64,000 nucleotides of DNA from Alphaproteobacteria bacterium (GTDB taxonomy: Bacteria > Pseudomonadota > Alphaproteobacteria > MPNO01 > UBA2964): positions 186,001 to 250,000 of the forward strand of contig WLWZ01000003.1 of assembly GCA_012103315.1 (NCBI GenBank). The letters run 5' to 3'. The notes beneath the pieces were generated by a model that saw only the letters and a list, made by a program, of their open reading frames with translations, had not been told where the DNA came from and made no database searches. Each line of letters starts with the position of its first letter. Positions within the stretch are counted from its first letter, which is position 1. This document shows, in pieces, positions 43,556 to 54,300 of this stretch. The position numbers and the translations under genes were made by a program.

Positions 43556-44208
43556 GCTGGTTCCAGATAGGGTTCGAACGCCTCTATCGAGACATCTACC
43601 GATGGGTCGCTGTCCTCACCCCACAGCACTGAACCGGGAAACACCACGGTATACAACCATTGTGGATCTTCACCCGCGCCGGTCGCAACGGAGTCGGGAT
43701 ATACATGACAACCGCGAACGGCTTCAACCACGCCGATTTTGTCACGGGCATATCGCGGCAATCTGGTGTGGGTATCGGGATTGATGTTCAGCGTTCTGAC
43801 CTGATCCCCAGCCTTAAATTGGGGTGAGGTGGCGGTGTCCCGTTCAAAATTACCGCGGGTTAAATTGTTAGCATCATCGACCTCAAAAATTCGATTGGGC
43901 CGATCATTGGTCCGGAGCGACCGCCCGGCTTCTAACTCATCAGCCCCGGCTAGATTATGCTCTTGAACACGGCGCTCAAGACCGAGCAGCCATCTCTGGT
44001 AATAGGTTGCGCTGACATAGACGGATGGCGGCAAAGCCTCCTGTGCGGCGCGCCCCTCATCGATGGTCCACAGACGCAACGGCCCCATCGCCCGATTCAT
44101 GGCATAAACGCGGCTTTCCCATTTTTCGTGAAAAACCGGCTCATCGGCTTCCTGCTCGACGGCGCCGAAACCGTGCATGCCGCCCATGTCATGTATGGCG
44201 TTGGTCAT
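43552..44208 (-). CDS. nthB: Nitrile hydratase subunit beta
   Basis: Beta subunit of 218 residues. The N-terminus MTNAIHDMGGMHGFG is the family signature; the C-terminal SH3-like domain (FKAGDQVRTLNINPDTHTRLPRYARDKIG, VVFPGSVLWGE) is complete. With the alpha subunit it hydrates nitriles to amides in the cytoplasm. It overlaps both neighbours by 4 bases (ATGA). Confidence 0.93.
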   Translation of the reverse strand: MTNAIHDMGGMHGFGAVEQEADEPVFHEKWESRVYAMNRAMGPLRLWTIDEGRAAQEALPPSVYVSATYYQRWLLGLERRVQEHNLAGADELEAGRSLRTNDRPNRIFEVDDANNLTRGNFERDTATSPQFKAGDQVRTLNINPDTHTRLPRYARDKIGVVEAVRGCHVYPDSVATGAGEDPQWLYTVVFPGSVLWGEDSDPSVDVSIEAFEPYLEPA

Positions 44209-44861
44209 GCGACATCCTCTGGGTTCAGCGCCAGGCCGGTGCCCACCATGCTGTTCCGTGTGACAAGCGCGGCAAGCTGTTCCTCGCTCCAGCCTTCGGT
44301 CCCCTCAGGTCGCATAGGGACCACCATAAATCTGGTTTCGGCGGTCGAATCCCACACCCGGATTTTCGTCTCATCAGGCAAGGTGACATCGAATTCAGAA
44401 AGAACTTTCCGGGGCTCAATCACCGCCCGTGAGCGATAAGGCGCAGATTTGTACCACGCGGGCGGCAGCCCCAGCACTTCCCATGGGTAGCAGGAGCAGA
44501 GCGTGCAGACGACCATGTGGTGGGTCTCGTCTGTGTTCTCGATGGCGATAAGATGGCTGCCAACTGGGCTGACATTGCCCATCGAATTGACTGCCTTGGT
44601 CGCATCCTCAATGAGATCCTTTTTGAATTCAGGGTCATTCCATGCCCGAGCAACCACCTGCGCACCGATGTGGGGGCCAATACGGGTTTCATAGGCTTCG
44701 ACAATGGCATCCAGTGCGGCAGAATCGACATAACCCTTCTCCGAGAGAACGGTTTCAAGGGACCGTACTCGAAGCTGCATATCCGATAATTCCGAGCCAT
44801 GTGCATGATCGTGTGAATGATCGTGAGAATGGTCGTGTGAGCGATCGTCGTCTGATGTCAT
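44205..44861 (-). CDS. nthA: Nitrile hydratase subunit alpha, cobalt type, with His-rich N-terminus
   Basis: Catalytic subunit of about 218 residues. The metal site is VCTLCSCYPWEVLG; Thr between the first two Cys (CTLCSC) marks the Co(III) type, while iron enzymes have CSLCSC. The metal-bound cysteines are normally oxidised to sulfenic and sulfinic acid. The start was set at the ATG at 44861 because the longer frame begins with TTG inside the preceding gene's end. Residues 6-20 are an unusual SHDHSHDHSHDHAHG stretch that could bind Co2+, Ni2+ or Zn2+. It is 35 bases downstream of the PNPOx-like gene. Confidence 0.93.
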   Translation of the reverse strand: MTSDDDRSHDHSHDHSHDHAHGSELSDMQLRVRSLETVLSEKGYVDSAALDAIVEAYETRIGPHIGAQVVARAWNDPEFKKDLIEDATKAVNSMGNVSPVGSHLIAIENTDETHHMVVCTLCSCYPWEVLGLPPAWYKSAPYRSRAVIEPRKVLSEFDVTLPDETKIRVWDSTAETRFMVVPMRPEGTEGWSEEQLAALVTRNSMVGTGLALNPEDVA

Positions 44862-44896
44862 GATGGTACCACTTTCAGTCACCTTGGAAGAAAATC

Positions 44897-45529
44897 TCAA
44901 TAGAGCTCAGTCTTGAGCCGTTCAGCGTACTTCTCGTTATAATCCTTGGCAAAGGCCGCATCCTTGCCATCACGGGCGGCAACAAAATCGCCTTGCGTCG
45001 GCGCACCGTTCGAAGTTGCTGGTGCTTCCCACAGCTTTGCCCGTGCGAAGGCCTTAGGGCAGTGATTAAAGGCCTCAATTACCGAGATTACCATGACAAC
45101 ACGCGGCGGCTTGCCACGCACCTCGAACCGTTTCAACAGGTCAGGGTCCGTGCTGATGGTCGCATTGCCATTGACCCGATAGGTCTCGTTTGATCCTGGC
45201 GCCATAAAGATGATGCCGACCTGCGGATTGGAAAGAAGGTTCTTCATGCCATCGATGCGATTGTTGCCTGGCCGATCAGGGATCAGCAGCGTGCGGTCAT
45301 CGAGCAGCTGCACGAAACCCGGCGCATCGCCCTTCGGCGAACAATCAATGCCCTTACCATCCGATGTCGCGAGGATCAGGAAGGGTGACACCGCGATAAA
45401 GGCCCGCCCTACTTCGGTAACGTGGTCGGTTTCCTTATTGACGGCAGCGGGTTGCGGCTTGGCATAGATCCGATCAAGATCTTCCAGTGATGTAACAGTA
45501 TGCAGATCGGTCCTGTCGATGGTGTCCAT
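44897..45529 (-). CDS. Pyridoxamine 5'-phosphate oxidase-like flavoprotein
   Basis: Split-barrel FMN or F420-type protein of 210 residues of the PNPOx-like group (motifs GRAFIAVSPFLILATSDGKGIDCSPKGD, RPGNNRIDGMKNLL, PQVGIIFMAPGSNETYRVNG). Members with this ending (AFNHCPKAFARAKLW) are common beside catabolic genes; their reactions are mostly unknown. It is the first gene of the nitrile hydratase transcript. AAGGAG lies about 12 bases before the ATG. Confidence 0.85.
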   Translation of the reverse strand: MDTIDRTDLHTVTSLEDLDRIYAKPQPAAVNKETDHVTEVGRAFIAVSPFLILATSDGKGIDCSPKGDAPGFVQLLDDRTLLIPDRPGNNRIDGMKNLLSNPQVGIIFMAPGSNETYRVNGNATISTDPDLLKRFEVRGKPPRVVMVISVIEAFNHCPKAFARAKLWEAPATSNGAPTQGDFVAARDGKDAAFAKDYNEKYAERLKTELY

Positions 45530-45650
45530 GCTCAGCGGCTCCTTCGGGGGATTGTGGAACGCCCAGTATACAATGAGCCGGTATTAACTCCAATCTTCGC
45601 TATATCGCCAATAATTCAGTGGTTTGGTGGTCTCTCTAGCAGGAAATTAG

Positions 45651-45723
45651 TGGTAGTGGACGCAGTCTCTCGCGAACTCGTCCCTGCGGTAAATACACTA
45701 ATCATCAAGGAAAATGCCGGGAA
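45651..45723 (+). repeat. 73-bp direct repeat, copy 1
   Basis: Ungapped match to 48121-48193 with 64 of 73 identical bases (my count by eye), same orientation. The first 35 bases (TGGACGCAGTCTCTCGCGAA in the core) are nearly identical. It ends 2 bases from the stop of the FkbM gene. One frame gives VVDAVSRELVP, and copy 2 the matching VVDAVSRELVS. Confidence 0.85.
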
Positions 45724-45724
45724 C

Positions 45725-46549
45725 TTACAGATAAAAGCTCTTTTCGACGGTCCAGCTTAAATCATCTCTAATGAGAACAAGGTTTTCGCCGACGATGTGC
45801 GTATTAAACTTCCAGTGGTTTGCTTCTAACGACTTAAAGACTTGGGCGGTTGTGCCTTCCGCATCGGCGTCAGGGCACTCCATAATGATGACCTTTACTT
45901 TGCCAACCCAAGTCTCACAGCTATCATCAAAGAGGTATCTTTCACTACCTTCAATGTCGCATTTCAAAATGTCAATTTCGTGAATTCCGTGTTCGATAAT
46001 GATATTTTCGAGTGAGACACCCAAAACGTCATAAGCCTCACCTTCTTTCGCTTCCAAAAACCGAAAGCTCTCATTGTTACTCGTTGGGTTATAGGATTTG
46101 AGTTTCGCTGACTTATTATGAAGTGCTGCCAATGTTGGCTTTGTATTATTGTCGCTCCCAATGTTCATTTTTAATACTTCGAAATTTTGTTCATTCCCTT
46201 CGATAGCAATTATTTTAGCATCTGGGTGAAAGTGCCGGAATCGAAGCATTTCCGTTCCTATATTTGCGCCGGCATCAATTATCGTTTTAATTTTATCGGA
46301 GCTCGAACCTTCGTTTATTTTTACGCCGCCAATGTAAAAATGGGTCAAAGCACCATGATCATTCTTACCTCTGTAGTAAAAACTCCTATCGAGCTTTCTT
46401 ATATGAACCCTTCTTAAATCTGATTTACCGCCTATCTTCCAAAAGATTACTTTCCACGTACCGATGAAACCAATGTTAGCGATCGAAATCATGCAACGGG
46501 CTGATGTTTCAAACATCCGGGCCAATGTTTTTACGAATAGTTCCAACAA
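45725..46549 (-). CDS. FkbM-family methyltransferase
   Basis: SAM-dependent O-methyltransferase of up to 274 residues. The family signature IIDAGANIGTEMLRFRHFHPDAKIIAIE lies near residues 87-115, then LKCDIEGSERYLF about residues 195-207. Such enzymes methylate sugars of polysaccharides or natural products. The listed start is TTG at 46549 with AGG upstream; an ATG 11 codons later (46516) is an alternative. The DNA is clearly more AT-rich than the catabolic genes to its left, and the gene is bracketed by direct repeats, so lateral transfer is plausible. Confidence 0.8.
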   Translation of the reverse strand: MLELFVKTLARMFETSARCMISIANIGFIGTWKVIFWKIGGKSDLRRVHIRKLDRSFYYRGKNDHGALTHFYIGGVKINEGSSSDKIKTIIDAGANIGTEMLRFRHFHPDAKIIAIEGNEQNFEVLKMNIGSDNNTKPTLAALHNKSAKLKSYNPTSNNESFRFLEAKEGEAYDVLGVSLENIIIEHGIHEIDILKCDIEGSERYLFDDSCETWVGKVKVIIMECPDADAEGTTAQVFKSLEANHWKFNTHIVGENLVLIRDDLSWTVEKSFYL

Positions 46550-46877
46550 CTTTTTACCTAACTTTATTAGTGTGGGCTCCTAACAGAACAGAGACTTTTA
46601 AGTTTCCCAACGATACGCATACGAAAAGGTTAGTCGTAGGAAAACTCACTCTTACACATCATTGAACATCTAACATAGATTGAACCAGATATAAGGCTAA
46701 ATTCGGTACGTTGGTTGGACGTGACAACCCTAGATGTCAACAATTTCGCCTCACCCATAGTTTGTCCGGGAAAATAGCCAACAGAAACGAATGCATTCCG
46801 CGCCGGAGGATTTTCTCCCTCTGGGGGATATTTTATTTCATCCGCGTTGGGTTGGCGGGCGGCCGGCGTTTATAGCT

Positions 46878-46920
46878 CCCTCCGGGGGGGGGTTCAATAA
46901 AAAATGGTGGGCCCGGAGGG
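46878..46920. repeat. 9-bp inverted repeat with 25-base loop
   Basis: CCCTCCGGG (46878-46886) and CCCGGAGGG (46912-46920) form a perfect stem. A run of eight G follows the left arm. Read on the minus strand the right arm is followed by CCCACCA, which recalls the 3' end of a tRNA, but no tRNA body is present. Confidence 0.6.
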
Positions 46921-47095
46921 CAATCATTTTAACCTGCTGTTTCAGGCGAAGAGCGTGAAACCCGTAAGACCGCCAGAAGCAATACCCTGATTCTATAAAG
47001 AAAATCAATCCAAACTGGTCTTCATTGGTTCGCAGAATATGGGTACGGCGATTGGAGTGACTCACTAGACACTTATCCCGCAAAGCGTACCGAGC

Positions 47096-47117
47096 CACCC
47101 TCTTCAGAGGGTGCTTT
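47096..47117 (+). terminator. Hairpin terminator in the gene-poor region
   Basis: Perfect 7-bp stem CACCCTC/GAGGGTG, tetraloop TTCA, followed by CTTTTA. It would end a plus-strand transcript, yet no plus-strand gene precedes it within 1.5 kb. Confidence 0.6.
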
Positions 47118-47284
47118 TATACCAAGGTCAAAATCGTGAAGCGAGGCCTAGCCTTGAAACACGGTAGATCAAAAAACTGCGCCAGTAAGCGTTGGGCTGA
47201 ATTGAAATTGTCATTAGACGACAAACTTTGACCCAACTCAAAGTAGATCGACTAAAGTTCATTTCATCCAGGAATAGAAATGTG

Positions 47285-47313
47285 TTGTTCAAATGATTAA
47301 ATATTTGTTATAA
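47285..47313 (+). promoter_or_regulatory. Sigma-70-like promoter of the small gene at 47358
   Basis: TTGTTC, 17 bases, TTATAA in a very AT-rich stretch, about 45 bases upstream of the ATG. Spacing is ideal; both boxes are imperfect. Confidence 0.4.
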
Positions 47314-47357
47314 AGGGCGAGTATTTCACGAAAAACTAAACTTGGAGAAGAAGAATC

Positions 47358-47681
47358 ATGGCTTGCCCCAGAATGTCTGATTTCAGTGCTTGGATCAATT
47401 TGATGCCCCCCGGCCCGAGCCAATTGATCGTCGTGGGCAAAGTTGTGACGAATGGCGGCAACTTGCAGCCCAAACTGACTGAGCGGGTGCCGCCGGGGAT
47501 CAATCCGGTTATCCTTATGCTGGACCTGACAATCGAAAAGACGGGCAATGTCGGGACCGAAGACGTTGCACCACGCGATGTTCGATTCGAAAGGCCAGCC
47601 GAACAAGGCCAATACGAAACGGTCGAGATTTACTTCGAAGGCGAGCTCTGCCAGTCATTGGACGTCGGCGAAACTCATTGA
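47358..47681 (+). CDS. Small protein of unknown function
   Basis: 107 residues, starting MACPRMSDFSAWINLMPPGPS. GGAGAAG lies 7-8 bases before the ATG and a promoter-like sequence stands in front, which supports a real gene over the opposite-strand frame. The sequence alternates short beta-like stretches (QLIVVGKVVTNGG, VILMLDLTIEK, TVEIYFEGELC) without membrane segments or signal peptide, so a small beta-sandwich protein is likely. I do not recognise a named family. It is the only plus-strand gene in this AT-rich region. Confidence 0.65.
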   Translation: MACPRMSDFSAWINLMPPGPSQLIVVGKVVTNGGNLQPKLTERVPPGINPVILMLDLTIEKTGNVGTEDVAPRDVRFERPAEQGQYETVEIYFEGELCQSLDVGETH

Positions 47682-48347
47682 TCTGCACCCAGCTGTAAGG
47701 CTTAGGCGCCTGACCGATTAAGGAGATTGAGCGAACAAGGCTGCGGCAGAACTTGCAAGCTGCATCTACAGCGTGATCGGTAGCACCCTTCGTGGATGGG
47801 GGAACACTTAATGAGAGTTGAGATAGAGTTTACCAAAACGTCGGCGGATGGGCGCACATTCCTATCGTGCACCCTGCCGAAGCGAGCGTCCGTCTGCTAG
47901 ACATACCCACCCCGCATCCGCAGAGCGTCAGAGTTCAGCTCAGCAGTCGCTCCGCGCCAGGGGCGGCGCGCTCGTATTCTCGAATGCGTGGGACATTGCG
48001 GGCTAGGATACGATCGGACTCGACATGCCACTCGATGGTTCGCCGGTCAGCGTGTGGATCGCGGGCAAGTTCGACTGCTGACGGGCCGTTGCAGCCCCAC
48101 TGATGGGGTGCAGGTTAAGATGGTGGTGGACGCAGTCTCTCGCGAACTCGTCTCTGCGGTTATTTCACTGATCATCAAGGAAATTACAGGGAATAAAAAC
48201 GAAATCGAACAAAAAACATAGAATTTTTTTGCCGACAAAGCCAAGTAATATCACCCTTTAAGCCTTTATTTCCCAAAACATCGAACAGGGAAATTTCGAG
48301 CCATATCTGCGAAGACTTATAGATAAACAGGGAGAATATTCGTGGTA
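47682..48347. other. 666-bp region with the second direct repeat
   Basis: No convincing gene. The right half carries direct-repeat copy 2. Short frames on the plus strand lack start signals. No strong T-tailed hairpin is seen for the end of the giant RTX gene at 48348. Confidence 0.5.
48121..48193 (+). repeat. 73-bp direct repeat, copy 2
   Basis: Same length and orientation as 45651-45723, with 9 mismatches and no gap. The two copies enclose 2.4 kb holding the FkbM gene and the small protein gene. Confidence 0.85.
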
Positions 48348-51300
48348 TCACGTCCAGTTCGCGGCGATCGTTGTATTCAAATCCGTCAGGTTCTGACCCG
48401 AGAAAGTGTCGCTCAATTCTGTATCTCCGACTGCGGGCGCAGAGAACGATGCCATCGCGTTCACCAAATTTTGGACGTCCGCCGCAACGAGATCAGACCC
48501 GTCAGACACTTCAAAATCGAGACGATTATCGGTGCCGACATACCAGGCTTTAACTCGCATGTGATCGTCTGTCCCAATAATCTTGACGAGCAAGTCATCG
48601 CCACTTTGCTGGAACCAGAGCTGGTCTTCATCAATGCCGGTCGCAAATGCCACCTTATCGTTAGAAGAAGACTCACCGGTGTTATAGATGAGATCACCAG
48701 CGCTCCCACGATCAAATTCGTAAGTATCATCTCCGGTGCCACCATAAAGGTAGTCTGTACTATCACCGCCAATCAGCGTGTCATTATCGTTACCTCCATA
48801 GAGCCAGTTAATACCGCCCTCGCCGTAAAGTGTGTCGTTGCCGTTTGAGCCGTGGAGCGTATCGTTGCCATCACCGCCATGAACTTCATCGTCCCCGGCT
48901 TCTGCCCAGAACAAGTTGGCGCCGGCATCTCCATAGAGTGTGTCTGCATGCAAGGTGCCGCGCAGATTTTCAATGTTTGCGTAGGTATCACCCTGCGCTT
49001 CACCCGTCCCCGCTACTGTGCCTGAGAGATCGACCGTTATACCGGCGCTCTGGTCATAATAAGACACCCAATCAACGCCAGTGCCACCATCAAGCGTATC
49101 CGCTCCGGCACCGCCATACAGCCAGTCATCCCCGGCTTCGCCATTTAGGGTGTCGTTGTCAGCACCGCCATAAATGACATCGTCGTCATTGCCACCATAA
49201 ACCAGGTCTGCTCCGGCATCGCCATGAATGGTATCGGCCCCGTCCTCACCGACAAGTAAATCATTGTCGTCGCCACCGTGGATCATGTCATTGCCAGCAC
49301 CACCCCTAAGGTGATCTGCACCGCCGCGGCCAGTCAGCGTATCGTCACCGCCATGGCCGTACAGGCTGTTGCCGCCATCATCACCATAAAAAGTATCTCC
49401 GTAATTGGTCCCCTCAATGTTTTCAATACCGGTGAAGCTGTCACCTGCACCGTTACCGGAACCACTGCCAGCGCCACCATTGACAAGATCTGCGGTGACA
49501 CCGCCGGTCTCACCCGTATCGAAATACCGGACGGCATCAGACCCGTTTCCACCAATGAAGCTATCCGCGCCAGTTGAGCCGAAGAAGACGTCATTACCAT
49601 CGCCACCGTCCAGCATGTCATCGCCGGTACCCGCGTGCAGATAGTCGTTGCCATCTTCACCATACAGCGTGTCATTCCCACCATTTCCATAGAGCGTGTC
49701 GTTACCCGCACCGCCCCAGACTGTATTGTCCCCGTCAAGCACGACGATGAAATCATTAAAATCAGAACCTATTATGTTCTCAATGGAGCCATAGCTATCT
49801 CCCTGAGCGTCACCCGTATTCTGACTGACGTTCTGCAAGTTCACCGTAACATCGCTGCTTGCTCCAGCATAAGACGCCGTATCAATACCAGCGCCGCCAT
49901 CCAAGGCATCTGCACCCGCACCACCAATCAGCGTGTCATTGTCGTTACCACCAAACAACAGATCCGCGCCAGCACCACCGGTCAGAGTGTCATCACCATC
50001 CTGGCCATGGAGTGAATCGTTACCTGCATCACCATTCAGGGTATCCGCACCGGCATGGGCGTAAATTGTATCATTGTCGTCGCCACCCGAGAGCACGTCA
50101 TCGCCGTTGCCACCTTCAAGCAAATCAGCGCCCGCTCCACCATCCACAATATCGTCACCGTCACCGCCGTGAAGAGTATCCGCACCAGCTCCGCCATCGA
50201 TCGTATCGTTGTCCCATTCGCCATACAGGAAGTCATCACCGGCACCGCCATACATAAGGTCATCACCAACACGACCCCAAATGGCGCTTCCGGATGCGCT
50301 CGCTGTCAGCGTATCGGCAAAGTTACTGCCGTAGAAATTCTCGATACTGACATAAGTGTCGCCCGCTGCCTCGCCGGTATTCAGTGAAAGATTAGAGAGA
50401 TTTAACGTGACCGCAGCACCAGCATATTTGTAGCTTGCCCAATCCACACCGGCGCCACCGTCAAGCAAATCAGCACCGAGACCGCCACGCAGCGTATCAT
50501 CGCCATCACCACCATAAAGTTGATCATTACCATCACCGCCCCATAGAGAGTCATTATCGGCATGTCCGTTCAGGATATCGTTGCCACTATCACCAAAGAG
50601 CGAGTCATTACCATCATGGCCACTGATTGTGTCGTTGCCTTCTCCACCGTAAACGGTGTCATTACCCGCATTGCCCCAGACCGTATCGTCACCATTCCCA
50701 ACATAAATGGTGTCATCACCACCTAGGCCATCGATGATGTTGGCGTTTATATCGCCATACAGAATGTCGGCGTGGTCTGACCCGCGGAGGTTCTCAATGC
50801 TGGTAAAGGTGTCACCCGCCGCGTCACCGGTGTTCGCTGAGGCATTGCCAAGATCTACCGTCAGGCCCGTTAGAGCATCGCTATAGCTCGCCCAATCCGT
50901 ACCGGCACCACCATCCAGCGCATCCGCACCAGTACCGCCATAAAGGGTATCATCGCCATCCCCACCATCAAGCGTATCGTCGTCATCAAGGCCATAGAGT
51001 TGATCGTGACCGGCACCACCATAGAGCGTGTCATCGCCAGCATGGCCCCATAATATGTCGTTACCCGCATCACCATAGAGCGTGTCATTACCATCATGAC
51101 CACTGACCGTATCATCACCATCATCGCCATGAACGATATCATCACCGCCATTACCCCATACTGAGTCATTACCGGCACCGCCATAGACCGTGTCATTACC
51201 GGAACCACCATCGACGGTGTTGGCGTTCGCATCGCCATACAGAATGTCGTTGTGGCCCGACCCGCGGAGGTTCTCAATGCTAGTGTAAGTGTCACCCACC

Positions 51301-54300
51301 GCCTCGCCAGTGTTCGCTGAGGCATTGCCAAGATCTACCGTCAGGCCCGTTGAAGAAAATTGGTAACTCGCCCAGTCGGAGCCCAGACCACCATTCAATA
51401 TATCAGCACCGGTGCCGCCATAGAGATAGTCATCCCCATCTTCACCGGAGAGCGTGTCGTCACCAGCATCACCATGCAGCTGGTCATTACCCGTACCGCC
51501 CAAAAGCGAGTCGTTGTCGTAACCACCATAGAGTGCGTCGTGGCCGTCAGCGCCGCGAAGGTCATCTGCCCCGGCACTACCAAAGAGCGTATCGTTACCG
51601 ACGTCACCCCACAGGTAATCATCGCCTTCATTACCAGTCAGGGTGTCATTGCCGGCACCACCATAAAGCTCATTGTTGTTGGCATCACCGCGCAACGTAT
51701 CGTCGTAAGACGAGCCCTCAAGGTTTTCGATACTGGTGTAGACGTCGCCTGCAGCAAACCCCGTATTATTTGCAACATTGCTGAGATCTGCTGTTAGACC
51801 CGCTGTGGCATCGATGTAGACCGCCCGATCATTACCAGCACCGCCATCCAGATAGTCGGCACCATCACCGCCCAGCAGGCGGTCATCGCCATCACCGGCA
51901 TGCAGTGTGTCATTGCCGCCTTTACTCTCCAGCCAGTCATCTCCGCCAATGCCATAGATCGTGTTCGCATTCCCATCACCGATCAGGATATCGTCATGCG
52001 CCGAACCATGCAGATGTTCTATACCTGAGTAGGTGTCACCAGCAGCTTCACCGGTATTGTTGGCACTGTTGCTGAGGTCAGCAGTAACACCCGCGGCAGT
52101 GCCGGAATAATTGGCTGTGTCATCGCCAGCGCCACCAATAAGCGTGTCAGCCCCAGCGCCGCCGTTCAGCGTGTCATCACCGTCAATGCCAAACAGGTAA
52201 TCATTGCCGTCGTCGCCGTTAATGGTATCAGCACCAGAGCCACCATTCAGTGAGTCATTACCGGCACCACCACTGACTGTGTCATCACCAATGTAGCCAT
52301 AGATAGTGTTGTCATTCGCATCGCCGGTCAGCGTATCGTCATGCGACGAGCCATGCAGATTTTCGATATTTGTATAGCTATCACCTGCGGCATCGCCGGT
52401 ATTGCTACTCGCATTGCCGAGGTTTGCCGTTACACCTGCCGCCGCATGTTGATAGTCGGCAACGTCATTACCGGCACCACCATCCATAGCGTCGGCACCC
52501 GCTCCACCGCGCAGAGTATCGTTACCCCCGTCGCCATAGAGCGTGTCATCACCCGCATTGCCATAGAGGAAGTCGTTGCCGTCTTCGCCGTGGATGACAT
52601 TCGTTCCACCATCACCGATCAGCGTATCGGCATGGTTTGAACCCCAGATATCTTCGATGCTGACATAGGTGTCGCCTGCGGCCTCGCCTAAATTGTTCGC
52701 GCTATTGCTAAGGTCCGCCGTGACACCCGCTGAAGCATTCCAGTAAGACACCGAGTCCGTACCGGCACCGCCATCGAGCAGATCAGCGCCCAAACCACCA
52801 TTTAGAAGGTCATTACCATCAGCGCCATAAAGGTTATCCGCACCGTCATAGCCTTTGAGAATATCGTCTCCACCGAGACCGGAGAGCCAATTGATTTGGG
52901 CATCACCATGCAGCGCATCAGCGAACTGAGAGCCCTCCAGGCTGTCGATGCTAATATAGGTGTCACCTATAGCTTCGCCTGTGTTGTTGGCTGTATTCGC
53001 GAGGTCAACTGTGACGCCGATTGTTGAGTCGACATAACTCGCATAATCGCTGCCACTGCCGCCATCCAGCGTATCCGCTCCGGCACCACCAACGAGCACG
53101 TCAACATCGTCACCACCATTTAAGGTGTCATTGCCGAGACCACCGTAAAGCTTATCCCAACCTGCACCGCCATTGAGCGTGTCATCACCCTCTTGGCTGT
53201 AAATATAATTAACGCCAGCATCACCGGTTAATGTGTCTGCAAACGCTGAACCCTCAAGATGCTCGATGCTGATGAGGACATCACCCGATGCGTCACCGCC
53301 GCTGGTTTGTGCACCCGCTATCGTCAGATCAACTGTGACCCCAGCGGTCGAGTTGAGATAACGCGCCCAGTCACTTCCAGCGCCACCATCGAGGGTATCA
53401 CCACCGGCACCACCATCGAGAACATCAGCGCCGCTGCCGCCCGTCAGCACATTGACGTTGGCATCGCCATACAGAACATCGTTGTGATCTGAACCGGTTA
53501 GATTGTTGATGGAAATATAACTATCACCAAATGCCGTACCGGCGTTCAGATTGTGATTTGATAGATTGGCCGTGGCACCTGCCGCAGCACCCGCATACGA
53601 CACCGTGTCATTACCAGCGCCGCCACTGAGCGTATCGTTACCCACCCCGCCAATCAGCGTATCATCACCATTGTCGCCATATAGGAAGTCATTGCCATCG
53701 CCGCCAACGAGCCAGTCATCACCGTTGAAACCCCAGAGTTCATTGTCTCCAGCATCGCCTGTCAGCGTATCCCCAAACTGCGAACCGTAAAAACCCTCGA
53801 TGCTGATATAGGTATCTCCGACTGCTTCTCCTGTTTGCAATCCGCCGATCATCAAGGTGGTTACAATACCAGTTGTCGCATACAGGTATGAGGCGATATC
53901 CGTACCGGCGCCGCCGTCGAGAGTGTCATTACCGGCGCCACCGATAAGTGTGTCATCACCGCCTTTACCAGTAAGTGTGTTGTCACCAGTATTGCCGGTC
54001 AGGACGTTAGCGAGATCATTGCCCGCCGCCGTGATGTTCGCGCTTCCCGTCAGGGTGAGGTTTTCAACATGCAGCCCGCCGCCACTACCAATGCCATAGG
54101 TTACGGAACTCAGGATCGTGTCGGTACCTTCACCGACATTTTCGTTGACGAAGTCCGACGTACTATCGACATAATAAATGTCGTTGCCCGCACCGCCCCA
54201 CATAACGTCACCGCCGACGCCACCATCCAGCGTATCGTTGCCGTCACCACCGTACAGTGTGTCGCTACCATCTTCGCCATAAACAAAGTCGTCACCGATA

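Larger units (their letters stand above)
46550..47357. other. 808-bp gene-poor region
   Basis: No convincing gene. It holds a GC-rich inverted repeat (46878-46920), a plus-strand hairpin with short T-run (47096-47117) and a promoter-like sequence before the small gene at 47358. The 86-codon minus-strand frame at 46838-47098 has no family I recognise and no good start signal. A small non-coding RNA ending at the 47117 hairpin is possible but unproven. Confidence 0.5.

Noticed and set aside
46905..46920. tRNA 3' end (minus strand, ...GGGCCCACCA)
   Set aside because: No T-arm, anticodon arm or acceptor partner can be found; the sequence is better explained as one arm of the 9-bp inverted repeat.
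46838..47098. 86-codon minus-strand ORF as a gene
   Set aside because: Runs through the GC-rich inverted repeat and the hairpin, has no ribosome-binding site and no recognised family.
47867..48103. 78-codon plus-strand frame near direct-repeat copy 2
   Set aside because: No start signal, Arg/Ser-rich composition and no similarity to a known family; likely chance or a decayed remnant.
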